Below are positions 1-7,474 of a DNA stretch of 22,717 nt, piece after piece. A program made the translations under genes and the position numbers. The notes under the pieces are model-generated. The model did no database searches, was not told where the DNA came from, and worked only from the letters and a program-made list of their open reading frames with translations. Origin of the DNA: Flavobacteriales bacterium (GTDB taxonomy: Bacteria; Bacteroidota; Bacteroidia; Flavobacteriales; Flavobacteriaceae). The stretch is taken from assembly GCA_011525065.1 (NCBI GenBank), contig WTIY01000091.1, positions 1 to 22,717 on the forward strand, read 5' to 3'. Each line of letters starts with the position of its first letter. The stretch's first letter is position 1.

Positions 1-26
1 GCTCAATAGAGCAACAAAGCCTGTTC

Positions 27-881
27 TTATTGATTCAGCCATGAGATTAATTCTGATTCTTTGAAGGCTAAATCCCAACTGTCATGTTCGACATTGGGGT
101 AAATGGTCATTTTGCTTTCGTAACCTCTAGATTTGAGTCTTTTGAAGAGCTTTTTGGCATATTTTGGCAACACCACTGGATCTCGATCACCGTGGAAAAA
201 CCATGTGGGGGTGGGGCCAATTTGTCGCGCGACAATTGGGTGTGCGCCTCCACAAATTACAAAGGCACGACTGTAGTAGCCTGGACGTCTTCTGAGCAAC
301 TCCAATGTGCCCATGCCTCCCATTGATAAGCCGCCCAGAGCAATGTTTTTAGTGGGTATTTTGAGTCCTTTGCTCAGGTAATCAATGAGCTCTTCTAAGG
401 CATCGAGTACGTCGTTAGGCAATATTTTTTTTGGGTAGTGGTAGTTTTTCTTACCCTTGCGGATCGTGCTATAACCCTTGTGCCAACTTTTCTCTTTTGG
501 GCATTGCGGAACCAAAACCAAGGCCTTGTTATCCTGAGCCAATTTTTCGAAAAATGGCTGCCCGTGTATAAGCTGTGACTCGTTATCAGACCCCCGTTCT
601 CCCGAACCGTGCAAAAAGACGATAAGTTTTGTCACGGCCCCGCTTTGGGTGATGGAGACTAAATCGCTGTCGCTGAGCTTCTTTTTTTCTTGGATCAAAG
701 GTTTGGGTACAAAGTATCGGTACGGAAGATCGACAGTATCGCCCTTAGAATTGTCAGGGGATTGGGCCCGAGTATCAAGAGGCAAACCCCAAATGCCTAA
801 GCAAAAAATCAGAACATAAAACGGCCCTATAAAAAGTCTGGGCTTGCGTGGATGTTTTATAAAGCGATTTAATTCAATCAT
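27..881 (-). CDS. Exported alpha/beta hydrolase (predicted peptidase/esterase, COG4099-like)
   Basis: Serine hydrolase of the alpha/beta fold, 284 aa from the ATG at 881. Residues 1-39 look like a signal peptide: a basic start (RFIKHPRKPR), a hydrophobic stretch (residues 16-33) and a TRA cleavage site before Q40, so the enzyme probably acts outside the cytoplasm. LHGSGERGS near residue 90 is the oxyanion-loop motif typical of the COG4099 'predicted peptidase' esterases. GLSMGG holds the likely nucleophile S186, GDRDP the likely acid D234, and EHDSW the likely histidine H266, so the triad is complete. An in-frame GTG at 932 would add 17 residues ahead of the signal peptide; I prefer the ATG, which has a weak AAGG upstream. 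It diverges from sucC with 147 bases between. The substrate (ester or peptide) cannot be told from sequence. Confidence 0.8.
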   Translation of the reverse strand: MIELNRFIKHPRKPRLFIGPFYVLIFCLGIWGLPLDTRAQSPDNSKGDTVDLPYRYFVPKPLIQEKKKLSDSDLVSITQSGAVTKLIVFLHGSGERGSDNESQLIHGQPFFEKLAQDNKALVLVPQCPKEKSWHKGYSTIRKGKKNYHYPKKILPNDVLDALEELIDYLSKGLKIPTKNIALGGLSMGGMGTLELLRRRPGYYSRAFVICGGAHPIVARQIGPTPTWFFHGDRDPVVLPKYAKKLFKRLKSRGYESKMTIYPNVEHDSWDLAFKESELISWLNQ

Positions 882-994
882 TTTGAAAGGACCTTGTACT
901 GAATGCTGCTTTTCACTCAAAAAAGGTAACACTTTTTTTGATGACGAGCAGTCAAATTATCTGTAATGAGGCAAGGTTAAATCAGCACATTTAC

Positions 995-1002
995 TATTTT
1001 TG
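995..1002 (+). promoter_or_regulatory. Candidate -7 element (TAnnTTTG) for sucC
   Basis: TATTTTTG is a perfect match to the Bacteroidota -7 consensus TAnnTTTG and ends 26 bases before the sucC ATG. I could not find a TTG or TTTG about 20 bases upstream, so only half of the promoter is supported. An A-run lies between it and the start codon. Confidence 0.35.
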
Positions 1003-1028
1003 TTCAGGTAAAAAAAAACAAGCATCTT

Positions 1029-2219
1029 ATGAATTTACACGAATATCAGGGCAAAGAAATTTTGAACAGTTTTGGCGTTGACATTCAGTGCGGAATCGTT
1101 GCTCAAAACCCGGAAGAAGCAGTAGCAGCAGCCAAAAAGCTCACTGAGGACACTGGGACTTCATGGCACGTGATCAAAGCACAGGTCCATGCTGGTGGTC
1201 GTGGTAAGGGTGGTGGCGTAAAACTGGCAAAGTCACTCGATGAGGTCAAAAATATTGCAGATCAGATCATCGGGATGCAGCTCATTACACCACAAACCAG
1301 TGCTGAGGGTAAAACGGTCCATCAAGTTTTAGTGGCTGAAGATGTTTACTATCCTGGTGCGAGTGAACCTCAGGAGTTTTATATCAGTGTTTTGCTCAAT
1401 CGTGCAACAGGTCATAACATGATCATGTATTCTACAGAAGGGGGGATGGATATCGAGACTGTTGCTGAACAAACCCCGGATCTTATTTTTACCGAAGAAA
1501 TTGATCCAGCAGTTGGATTACAGGGGTTTCAGGCGAGAAAAGTAGCCTTTAACCTTGGGCTCAGTGGTCAAGCCTTCAAACAAATGACCAAATTTGTCTC
1601 CGCGTTATACCAGGCTTATGTGGGGAGTGATGCTTCTTTGTTTGAAATTAACCCCGTCCTCAAGACAAGTGATGATCGCGTTATCGCTGTTGATGCTAAG
1701 GTAACTTTGGACGACAATGCTTTATTTCGTCACAAAGATTACGCTGCCCTTAGAGACATTCGTGAAGAAAATCCTGTAGAAGTTGAAGCCAAGGCTGTTG
1801 GTTTGAATTATGTCGATTTAGAAGGCAATGTTGGCTGTATGGTAAACGGTGCGGGATTGGCTATGGCGACCATGGATTTGATTAAGCAAGCTGGTGGTGA
1901 GCCCGCGAATTTCCTAGATGTCGGTGGGACGGCTGATGCAGAGCGTGTTGAAACAGCCTTTAATTTGATTTTGAAGGATCCCAATGTCAAGGCTATTTTA
2001 GTCAATATATTTGGCGGCATCGTGCGTTGTGATCGTGTGGCCCAAGGCATCGTGGATGCCTACAAAAACATGGGAACCATTGATGTGCCGATTATTGTGC
2101 GACTTCAGGGTACCAATGCAGATATTGCTAAGACCTTAATCGATGAAAGTGGTTTGGACGTGTTCTCAGCCATTGAATTTCAAGAGGCAGCCGACAAGGT
2201 ACAAGCGGTATTGGCTTAA
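1029..2219 (+). CDS. sucC: Succinyl-CoA ligase (ADP-forming) subunit beta
   Basis: Beta subunit of the TCA-cycle enzyme that converts succinyl-CoA, ADP or GDP and phosphate to succinate, CoA and ATP or GTP. The 396 aa length is normal for the family. The N-terminal half is an ATP-grasp domain starting MNLHEYQGKEIL with the nucleotide loop GGRGKGGG at 56-63. The C-terminal CoA-ligase domain begins near residue 271 (NGAGLAMATMD) and carries the family signature IFGGIVRCD. The alpha subunit gene sucD, often directly downstream in other phyla, is not here: the gene is followed by a 137-base untranslated stretch and a terminator, so it is probably transcribed alone. The ATG has no clear ribosome binding site, as is usual in Bacteroidota. 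Confidence 0.97.
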   Translation: MNLHEYQGKEILNSFGVDIQCGIVAQNPEEAVAAAKKLTEDTGTSWHVIKAQVHAGGRGKGGGVKLAKSLDEVKNIADQIIGMQLITPQTSAEGKTVHQVLVAEDVYYPGASEPQEFYISVLLNRATGHNMIMYSTEGGMDIETVAEQTPDLIFTEEIDPAVGLQGFQARKVAFNLGLSGQAFKQMTKFVSALYQAYVGSDASLFEINPVLKTSDDRVIAVDAKVTLDDNALFRHKDYAALRDIREENPVEVEAKAVGLNYVDLEGNVGCMVNGAGLAMATMDLIKQAGGEPANFLDVGGTADAERVETAFNLILKDPNVKAILVNIFGGIVRCDRVAQGIVDAYKNMGTIDVPIIVRLQGTNADIAKTLIDESGLDVFSAIEFQEAADKVQAVLA

Positions 2220-2255
2220 ACCTGCTAAGATTATTTTAACTAGGATTAACAATAA

Positions 2256-2333
2256 TTTGGCAATTCCAGCCAAACTTTGGCACGATTATTTCACTAATCA
2301 GGACATAACAATAAAGTGATGTTTCATTGTTGT
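2256..2333 (+). other. Structured region downstream of sucC
   Basis: TTTGGC (2256-2261), GCCAAA (2269-2274) and TTTGGC (2276-2281) lie in series, so the middle copy can pair with only one flank at a time. Further on, ATAACAAT (2305-2312) can pair with ATTGTTGT (2326-2333). No open frame of note lies here. The segment precedes the terminator at 2357 and would be part of the sucC 3' untranslated region. Its function is unknown. Confidence 0.3.
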
Positions 2334-2356
2334 TAGTTATATTGGTTAGTTAGTTG

Positions 2357-2392
2357 AAAAACCGCAGGAAGCTTGGGCTGAATGCGGTTTTT
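2357..2392. terminator. Bidirectional intrinsic terminator between sucC and rluF
   Basis: AAAAACCGCA (2357-2366) pairs with TGCGGTTTTT (2383-2392). Inside it, AGC (2370-2372) pairs with GCT (2377-2379) around a TTGG loop, with a 3x3 internal bulge between the two stems. The arm ends give T-runs on both strands. It sits between convergent sucC and rluF, and its right arm touches the rluF stop codon. Confidence 0.85.
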
Positions 2393-3153
2393 TAATTGAA
2401 GTCCTGATCGACTTCACCTTCAGAGAAGGGCCCATTATCTGAGCCCATCAGACTCCTTTGTAAATCAGACACCTCGCTTTGGGTCAAATGACGCCATTGA
2501 CCTGAGGGGAGTTCGCCGAGTTCCAGATTCATAATTCGCGTGCGTTTAAGGCTTACAACTTGGTAGTCCAAATAGTCGCACATGCGACGAATTTGTCTAT
2601 TGAGCCCTTGCACCAAAATGATTTTAAAGACGAATCGACTCAGCTGTTTTACAACACAGGGTTTTGTCACTGTCTCTAAGATGGGAATACCACGACTCAT
2701 ACGACGAATGAAATCGGCATTGATTGGCCGATCGACACGAACGATGTATTCTTTTTCGTGACGATTGCCAGCCCGGAGTATTTTATTGACAATGTCTCCA
2801 TCGTTAGTCATTAACAAAAGGCCTTCACTGGGTTTGTCCAAACGCCCCACGTGAAAAATACGTTCTGGAAAGTTGATAAAATCAACGACATTACCGTCAA
2901 TACGCTGGTCCGTCGTACAGGTAATTCCTACGGGTTTATTTAGCATGATATAGACCTCACTTTTAGGCCCTCCAATGATTTGGCCACGCACTTTAATTAC
3001 GTCTCCTGGCATTACCCGGTCCCCCAAACTGACAGGCTGGTCATTCAGCGTTACCAACCCATCAGAAATCAGCTCGTCAGCCTTACGGCGCGAGCAATAG
3101 CCACTATCACTTATGGCTTTATTCAAACGTTTTGACTCTTTGGGATGGTTCAT
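2392..3153 (-). CDS. rluF: 23S rRNA pseudouridine synthase, RluF type
   Basis: RsuA/RluB/E/F-family enzyme that isomerises uridine to pseudouridine in rRNA, 253 aa. An N-terminal S4 RNA-binding domain (about 8-55, RLNKAISDSGYCSRRKADELI) precedes the catalytic domain. GRLDKPSEGLLL carries the nucleophile D106. The stretch VFKIILVQGLNRQIRRM and the following TRIMNLELGELPSGQW closely resemble E. coli RluF, which modifies U2604 and also tRNA-Tyr; hence the RluF rather than RluB/RluE call. The start ATG overlaps the uvrB stop by four bases (ATGA), so translation is probably coupled. The subfamily, and so the exact target base, is inferred. Confidence 0.88.
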   Translation of the reverse strand: MNHPKESKRLNKAISDSGYCSRRKADELISDGLVTLNDQPVSLGDRVMPGDVIKVRGQIIGGPKSEVYIMLNKPVGITCTTDQRIDGNVVDFINFPERIFHVGRLDKPSEGLLLMTNDGDIVNKILRAGNRHEKEYIVRVDRPINADFIRRMSRGIPILETVTKPCVVKQLSRFVFKIILVQGLNRQIRRMCDYLDYQVVSLKRTRIMNLELGELPSGQWRHLTQSEVSDLQRSLMGSDNGPFSEGEVDQDFN

Positions 3154-5144
3154 GACTCAGCGAGATTTTTTTGGAGCATTTTGAGGGCATCCCTGTGTTT
3201 TGCGGCCGCAACAAAATCCAGAGATTTTGCTGATTCTTCCATCATTTTTCTGGTCTCTCGGATTTTTTTCTCCAATTCAGGCTTGCTCAAGTAGGCCATT
3301 TCTTGGTCAGTCACTAAGGACTGTTCCAAAGCCTCCGTTGCTATTTTTTGACGCTTGGTCAAGGCATTGTCCAAACTCTTTTTTATCGGTGTTGGGGTAA
3401 TGCCATATTTCTCGTTGTAAGCCATTTGTTTTTCCCTGCGGTAATTTGTCGCATCGATGGTGGCTTGCATGCTTTTAGTCATTTTGTCCGCATACATAAT
3501 GGCCAGTCCCTCTACATGACGTGCCGCGCGCCCGATGGTTTGAGTTAATGAACGCGTACTGCGCAGAAAGCCCTCTTTATCTGCATCTAAAATAGCGACC
3601 AACGACACTTCCGGTAAGTCCAGACCTTCTCTGAGCAAGTTCACACCGACCAGAACGTCAAATAAACCCAATCGTAAATCTTGCATGATTTCTACCCGCT
3701 CAAGGGTATCCACATCGCTGTGAATGTAACGACAGCGAATTTGAATTCGGGTCAAATATTTGGTCAATTCTTCTGCCATCCGTTTGGTTAATGTCGTCAC
3801 CAATACCCTTTGATCTTTGTCTACGCGCAGTTGGATTTCTTCCAAAAGGTTGTCTATTTGATGAGCGCTAGGTCGAATGTCAATAGGCGGATCTAAAAGC
3901 CCTGTCGGTCGGATAATCTGTTCGACAAAAACCCCATCCGATCGTTCTAGTTCGTAATCTGCCGGCGTTGCACTGACGTAAATGACCTGATTTTGAAGGG
4001 CTTCAAACTCCTCGAATTTCAGTGGCCTGTTGTCCATAGCTGCCGGCAATCTAAAGCCGTAATTGACCAGGTTTTCTTTACGACTTCGGTCTCCGCCATA
4101 CATGGCACTGACCTGTGGAATACTCACGTGAGATTCATCCACAACCATTAAATAATCCTCAGGAAAATAATCCAAAAGACAGAACGGGCGTGTACCAGGT
4201 GCTCGCTGGTCTAAATAACGCGAATAATTTTCAATGCCACTGCAATAACCTAATTCTCGAATCATTTCAAGGTCGAAATTCGTGCGCTCTTCCAAGCGCT
4301 TAGCCTCCAGGTGGCGTCCGGTTTCTTTGAAATAGTCGATTTGGGCAACCAAATCATCTTGTATGGACTTAATCGCGTTTTGCAGCACGTCTTGAGAGGT
4401 GACAAACATATTGGCTGGATAAATGGTAATCCGTTCAAATTGTCTCAGAACCTTCATGCTCTGTGGATCAAAGCATTCGATCTCTTCTATTTCATCCCCA
4501 AAAAAGTGAATTCTAAAGGCCTGATCTGCATAGCCGGGAAAAACATCTACCGTATCTCCTTTGATGCGGAATCTGCCGTGTAAAAAATCTGTCTCTGTCC
4601 GGGAATAAAGCCCCTGAACCAGTTGGTGCAGGAGTTTGGTTCGCGATATGATTTGTCCTTGTTTGAGCTCAATGACATTCTTTTTGAATTCGACTGGATT
4701 CCCGATTCCGTATAAACAAGATACAGAAGCCACGACAATAACGTCTCGACGACCGGAAAGCAAGGCCGAAGTAGCGCTCAACCGCAGTTTTTCGATTTCA
4801 TCATTGATCGAAAGGTCCTTTTCAATGTATGTTCCACTGCTCGGGATATAGGCCTCAGGCTGGTAATAATCGTAATAAGAGACGAAATATTCGACTGCAT
4901 TTTCAGGGAAAAACATTTTAAACTCGCTGTAGAGTTGTGCGGCCAAAGTCTTGTTGTGGGCTAAAACCAGTGTTGGTTTTTGAACTCCTTCGATGACATT
5001 AGCGATGGTAAAGGTCTTTCCACTCCCTGTTACTCCCAGTAAAGTTTGCTGTTCGATGCCTTGACTCAGTCCCTGAGTGAGTTCCTCAATGGCCTGGGGT
5101 TGGTCCCCAGTCGGGGTAAAATCGCTACTGAGTTTAAATTTCAT
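3150..5144 (-). CDS. uvrB: UvrABC excision nuclease subunit B
   Basis: Damage-verifying helicase-like subunit of nucleotide excision repair; it is loaded by UvrA and positions UvrC for incision. The 664 aa length is normal. Walker A GVTGSGKT is at 37-44. The damage-probing beta-hairpin region follows (YYDYYQPEAYIPSSGTYIEKD). DESH of motif II is at 336-339. YVSATP and QTIGRAAR are helicase motifs, and the C-terminal UVR motif (about 622-657) is the UvrC-contact domain. No key motif is missing. It overlaps rluF by four bases. The 127 bases upstream, between this gene and the pRiA4b-like gene, hold no gene and no convincing promoter. Confidence 0.98.
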   Translation of the reverse strand: MKFKLSSDFTPTGDQPQAIEELTQGLSQGIEQQTLLGVTGSGKTFTIANVIEGVQKPTLVLAHNKTLAAQLYSEFKMFFPENAVEYFVSYYDYYQPEAYIPSSGTYIEKDLSINDEIEKLRLSATSALLSGRRDVIVVASVSCLYGIGNPVEFKKNVIELKQGQIISRTKLLHQLVQGLYSRTETDFLHGRFRIKGDTVDVFPGYADQAFRIHFFGDEIEEIECFDPQSMKVLRQFERITIYPANMFVTSQDVLQNAIKSIQDDLVAQIDYFKETGRHLEAKRLEERTNFDLEMIRELGYCSGIENYSRYLDQRAPGTRPFCLLDYFPEDYLMVVDESHVSIPQVSAMYGGDRSRKENLVNYGFRLPAAMDNRPLKFEEFEALQNQVIYVSATPADYELERSDGVFVEQIIRPTGLLDPPIDIRPSAHQIDNLLEEIQLRVDKDQRVLVTTLTKRMAEELTKYLTRIQIRCRYIHSDVDTLERVEIMQDLRLGLFDVLVGVNLLREGLDLPEVSLVAILDADKEGFLRSTRSLTQTIGRAARHVEGLAIMYADKMTKSMQATIDATNYRREKQMAYNEKYGITPTPIKKSLDNALTKRQKIATEALEQSLVTDQEMAYLSKPELEKKIRETRKMMEESAKSLDFVAAAKHRDALKMLQKNLAES

Positions 5145-5271
5145 GCTGCCGAATCTGCCGACTAAAATACAAAATTGACCGAGGAATCGGTGTGGTCCAT
5201 TATCACTTCAAGTCCCATCCAGACCAAGACACAAAACACAGTATCTTTTGATGAAGCGTATCTTTTAAAGA

Positions 5272-5796
5272 TCAGTAAAGTTCATCTAGATCGTAGGGAT
5301 CCAAATCATCGTTGTCCCCATAGAAGTCATCGGCGTCTTCTCCATAGCCGAATTCACCCCCTTTTGCATCGACCCCCTCGAACTCGGTGGCTGGCGGTTC
5401 TTCAGGAAGATGACCGTGAGCAAAAATCAAATTGGGATAATCCACACCATCGGCGGCATCAGCGATTTCCGCCAATTCCACTAAAAACGTCCAATAATTG
5501 AGAAAGTCGTAGATGTAAATCATTTTAGTTTGATTGTCGTCTAAAACTTCATGTAATGCGGTCTCACTCATGCTTCTTTTTTCCTCAAGGCCATCGCTCA
5601 TGTCAAACAGTGGAAATTCTTCTTCTTGGGTCCACTCATCATTGCTAAGAAAAAAGGAAGCCATCTCTTGCCCCCCAAATCCGAAGGCTTGAGTAATGCT
5701 GTTGTGAAAATCTTCTAAACTTTGGTCGTGACGCAATTCCAGGTCGCGAAAAACATCTTCTTTGGCGTTCAAGATCACGCGAAATCGATAGATCAT
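5272..5796 (-). CDS. pRiA4b ORF-3-like / IS1096 passenger TnpR-like protein
   Basis: A 174 aa protein whose first 110 residues match the PRiA4_ORF3 family (PF07929): MIYRFRVIL opening, RDLELRHDQSLEDFHNSI, then IYDFLNYWTFLVEL. These proteins are named after plasmid or transposon relatives, but stand-alone chromosomal copies are common in Bacteroidota and their function is unknown. The last 50 or so residues are rich in Asp and Glu with Gly and Tyr (for example GEDADDFYGDNDDLD), probably a disordered acidic tail. There is no recombinase catalytic motif and no transposon around it, so I do not call it mobile. It sits between ctaA and uvrB on the same strand with gaps of 83 and 127 bases, and has its own -7 element at 5816. 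Confidence 0.82.
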   Translation of the reverse strand: MIYRFRVILNAKEDVFRDLELRHDQSLEDFHNSITQAFGFGGQEMASFFLSNDEWTQEEEFPLFDMSDGLEEKRSMSETALHEVLDDNQTKMIYIYDFLNYWTFLVELAEIADAADGVDYPNLIFAHGHLPEEPPATEFEGVDAKGGEFGYGEDADDFYGDNDDLDPYDLDELY

Positions 5797-5815
5797 GGGC
5801 TTAGTGTTATGGAGT

Positions 5816-5823
5816 CAAAAGTA
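5816..5823 (-). promoter_or_regulatory. Candidate -7 element for the pRiA4b-like gene
   Basis: On the minus strand this reads TACTTTTG, a perfect TAnnTTTG, ending 19 bases before the ATG at 5796. No clear TTG lies about 20 bases further upstream; a TTTT run is the closest. It implies separate transcription from ctaA. Confidence 0.4.
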
Positions 5824-5879
5824 CGCTTTATTCAATTAAAAGCTCGAGAATTGAGTGATTCTATTTAGAGTTAAAAGGG

Positions 5880-6947
5880 TTAACTGCCCCCGTATTTATA
5901 TCGATGCCAAGTCAAGGTCATCAGGGCCAAAAGCACAAAAGCCATGACCTGATGGACCAGCCCAAGAGCCAATGGTACCTGCCATAAAAGGGTTAATACA
6001 CCAAGAAAAAATTGAAGGCCCACACCTGCGATGATACCGTAGGCCAATTGCCTTTGTCGTTTGGTTCGACCTTCCTTCAGGCCGAGGTAGGCCACTTGAC
6101 CAATCAAGATCACCACCAGATAAGCCATACTTCTGTGAATGAACTGTACGCCACTTTTACCCTCTACAAAATTTCGCCAAACCGGTTTCAATTCATTGAG
6201 TACCGACTCGTGCATCCACAAGCCGTCGTTCATCAGTGGCCAGTGGTTGTGCAACCAACCGGCATCAAGTCCAGCCACAAAGGCACCCCAAACAATCTGA
6301 ACGAGCAAAACAAGGTAGGCAGCTTTGACCCAGGGTCCTAGTCTTGGCCAAAGTGGTCCCACGCCATCGGTTTTGGGGAAAATCAATCCAAGCGCCACCC
6401 ACAAGGTTGCAGCGAAGGTCAAAAACGCCGTGGTCAAATGCATGGCTAGCCTGTAGTGACTCACGTCTGGACGATCCACCAGCCCACTTTTAACCATGAA
6501 CCATCCCAAAAATCCTTGTAATGAGCCCAGGGCCATCAATCCCAAGCATTTGCGGATGGTCGCGGCACTTAATCTTTTTTTCAACAGGAAATAGATGAAA
6601 GGGAAGATGAATACCAGACCGATCACTCGACCGATTACCCGATGAATCCACTCCCAAAAAAAGATATCCTTGAATTCCTCAAGGTTCATTTTGTGATTGA
6701 TTTTTTGGTACTCGGGATATTGTTTGTACAGGTCAAAGGCGGCCTCCCATTCTTCCGCATTAAGCGGAGGGATAGTTCCCGCAATCAATTGATAGTTGGC
6801 AATTGACAAGCCAGAGTGAGTCAGTCGGGTTATGCCGCCGACAATCACCATGATAAAAATTAAAAAACAGCCGCTAAGCAGCCAGTATATCACCGATTTA
6901 TGAATCCTTGTTTCTCTCTCTTTCATGATCATTTCTATAGCGTTCAT
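5880..6947 (-). CDS. ctaA: Heme A synthase (CtaA/COX15 family)
   Basis: Integral membrane enzyme that oxidises a methyl group of heme O to make heme A for cytochrome aa3-type oxidases. The 355 aa protein has about eight hydrophobic segments in two four-helix halves. Candidate heme ligands are H102 (in WEWIH, next to conserved E99), H170 (HYRLAMH), H271 (IHRSMAY) and H332 (LVHQVMA). The first external loop (TIPPLNAEEW to INHKMNLEEF) has no cysteine, so it resembles the mitochondrial/alphaproteobacterial COX15 type rather than Bacillus CtaA. The given start overlaps the acetyltransferase gene by 50 bases; in-frame ATGs at residues 6 and 8 would cut that to 35 or 29 and are equally plausible. 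No cytochrome oxidase or heme O synthase gene is nearby. Confidence 0.93.
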   Translation of the reverse strand: MNAIEMIMKERETRIHKSVIYWLLSGCFLIFIMVIVGGITRLTHSGLSIANYQLIAGTIPPLNAEEWEAAFDLYKQYPEYQKINHKMNLEEFKDIFFWEWIHRVIGRVIGLVFIFPFIYFLLKKRLSAATIRKCLGLMALGSLQGFLGWFMVKSGLVDRPDVSHYRLAMHLTTAFLTFAATLWVALGLIFPKTDGVGPLWPRLGPWVKAAYLVLLVQIVWGAFVAGLDAGWLHNHWPLMNDGLWMHESVLNELKPVWRNFVEGKSGVQFIHRSMAYLVVILIGQVAYLGLKEGRTKRQRQLAYGIIAGVGLQFFLGVLTLLWQVPLALGLVHQVMAFVLLALMTLTWHRYKYGGS

Positions 6948-7470
6948 ACCAGTTTAATCCGCTTCCATTTTCCCCTGGAAATGGGGCGTGTTTGATGTAA
7001 TTAAATCCCAATTTTCGCAAGACCCCCATGGAGCCAAAATTAAAGGCAAAGGAAAATGCCATGACCTTTTTGAATTCGAATGATTTAAATCCCCAGTCCA
7101 AGATGGCATCGCCGGCCTCGGTGGCAATGCCTTGCCCCCAATAATCGGGTAAAAATCGATAGCCAAGATCTGGTAATTCCAACTGAGGCAAGTGTTTTAA
7201 GCCAGAAAAACCGATCAATTCATCCGTCGCTTTGACCACAACAGCCATACGGGCGTATCCATATTGGGCATATTCTTTTAGCCAGACCTGGCTGATGATC
7301 TCTTCGGCTTTTTCTATGGTGTAAATACCGACATCTCCAGTTAATTCTTGAGTGCGATTTTCTGAGCCAAAACGAACCACCGCAGCAGCGTCGTCCATGT
7401 TAAATGGGCGCAGAATGAGCCTCGGGGTTTCAATAATGGGTGGTGTACTTATTTGATTCTCTGACTTCAT
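6898..7470 (-). CDS. GNAT family N-acetyltransferase (RimJ/RimL-like)
   Basis: A 190 aa acetyltransferase of the GNAT fold that would move acetyl from acetyl-CoA to an amine. ETPRLILRPFNMDDA at the start is the RimJ/RimL-type opening; YWGQGIATEAGDAILDWGF is the acetyl-CoA-binding motif A, followed by the usual LRKLGF near the C-terminus. Members of this subfamily acetylate protein N-termini, antibiotics or small amines, and the substrate cannot be named here. It starts four bases after the cca stop and its 3' end overlaps ctaA, so it is the fourth gene of a tight minus-strand run. Confidence 0.88.
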   Translation of the reverse strand: MKSENQISTPPIIETPRLILRPFNMDDAAAVVRFGSENRTQELTGDVGIYTIEKAEEIISQVWLKEYAQYGYARMAVVVKATDELIGFSGLKHLPQLELPDLGYRFLPDYWGQGIATEAGDAILDWGFKSFEFKKVMAFSFAFNFGSMGVLRKLGFNYIKHAPFPGENGSGLNWYERYRNDHERERNKDS

Positions 7471-7474
7471 TAAT

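Noticed and set aside
1..12. GCTC-AATA-GAGC hairpin at the left edge
   Set aside because: Four base pairs and cut by the window edge; cannot be judged as a terminator of the hydrolase gene.
882..932. GTG start adding 17 residues to the exported hydrolase
   Set aside because: The extension precedes a complete signal peptide, and the internal ATG has a better upstream context.
5178..5191. Hairpin ACCGA-GGAA-TCGGT upstream of uvrB
   Set aside because: Only five base pairs, no T-run and no link to a promoter; likely chance.
5175..5501. Open frame of 108 codons on the plus strand
   Set aside because: It lies antisense to the acidic tail of the pRiA4b-like gene; its Arg/His/Pro-rich translation is the mirror of Asp/Glu/Gly codons and resembles no family.
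5272..5796. Mobile element suggested by the IS1096/TnpR family name
   Set aside because: No transposase, recombinase motif, terminal inverted repeat or target duplication is seen around it; the family is common as an ordinary chromosomal gene.
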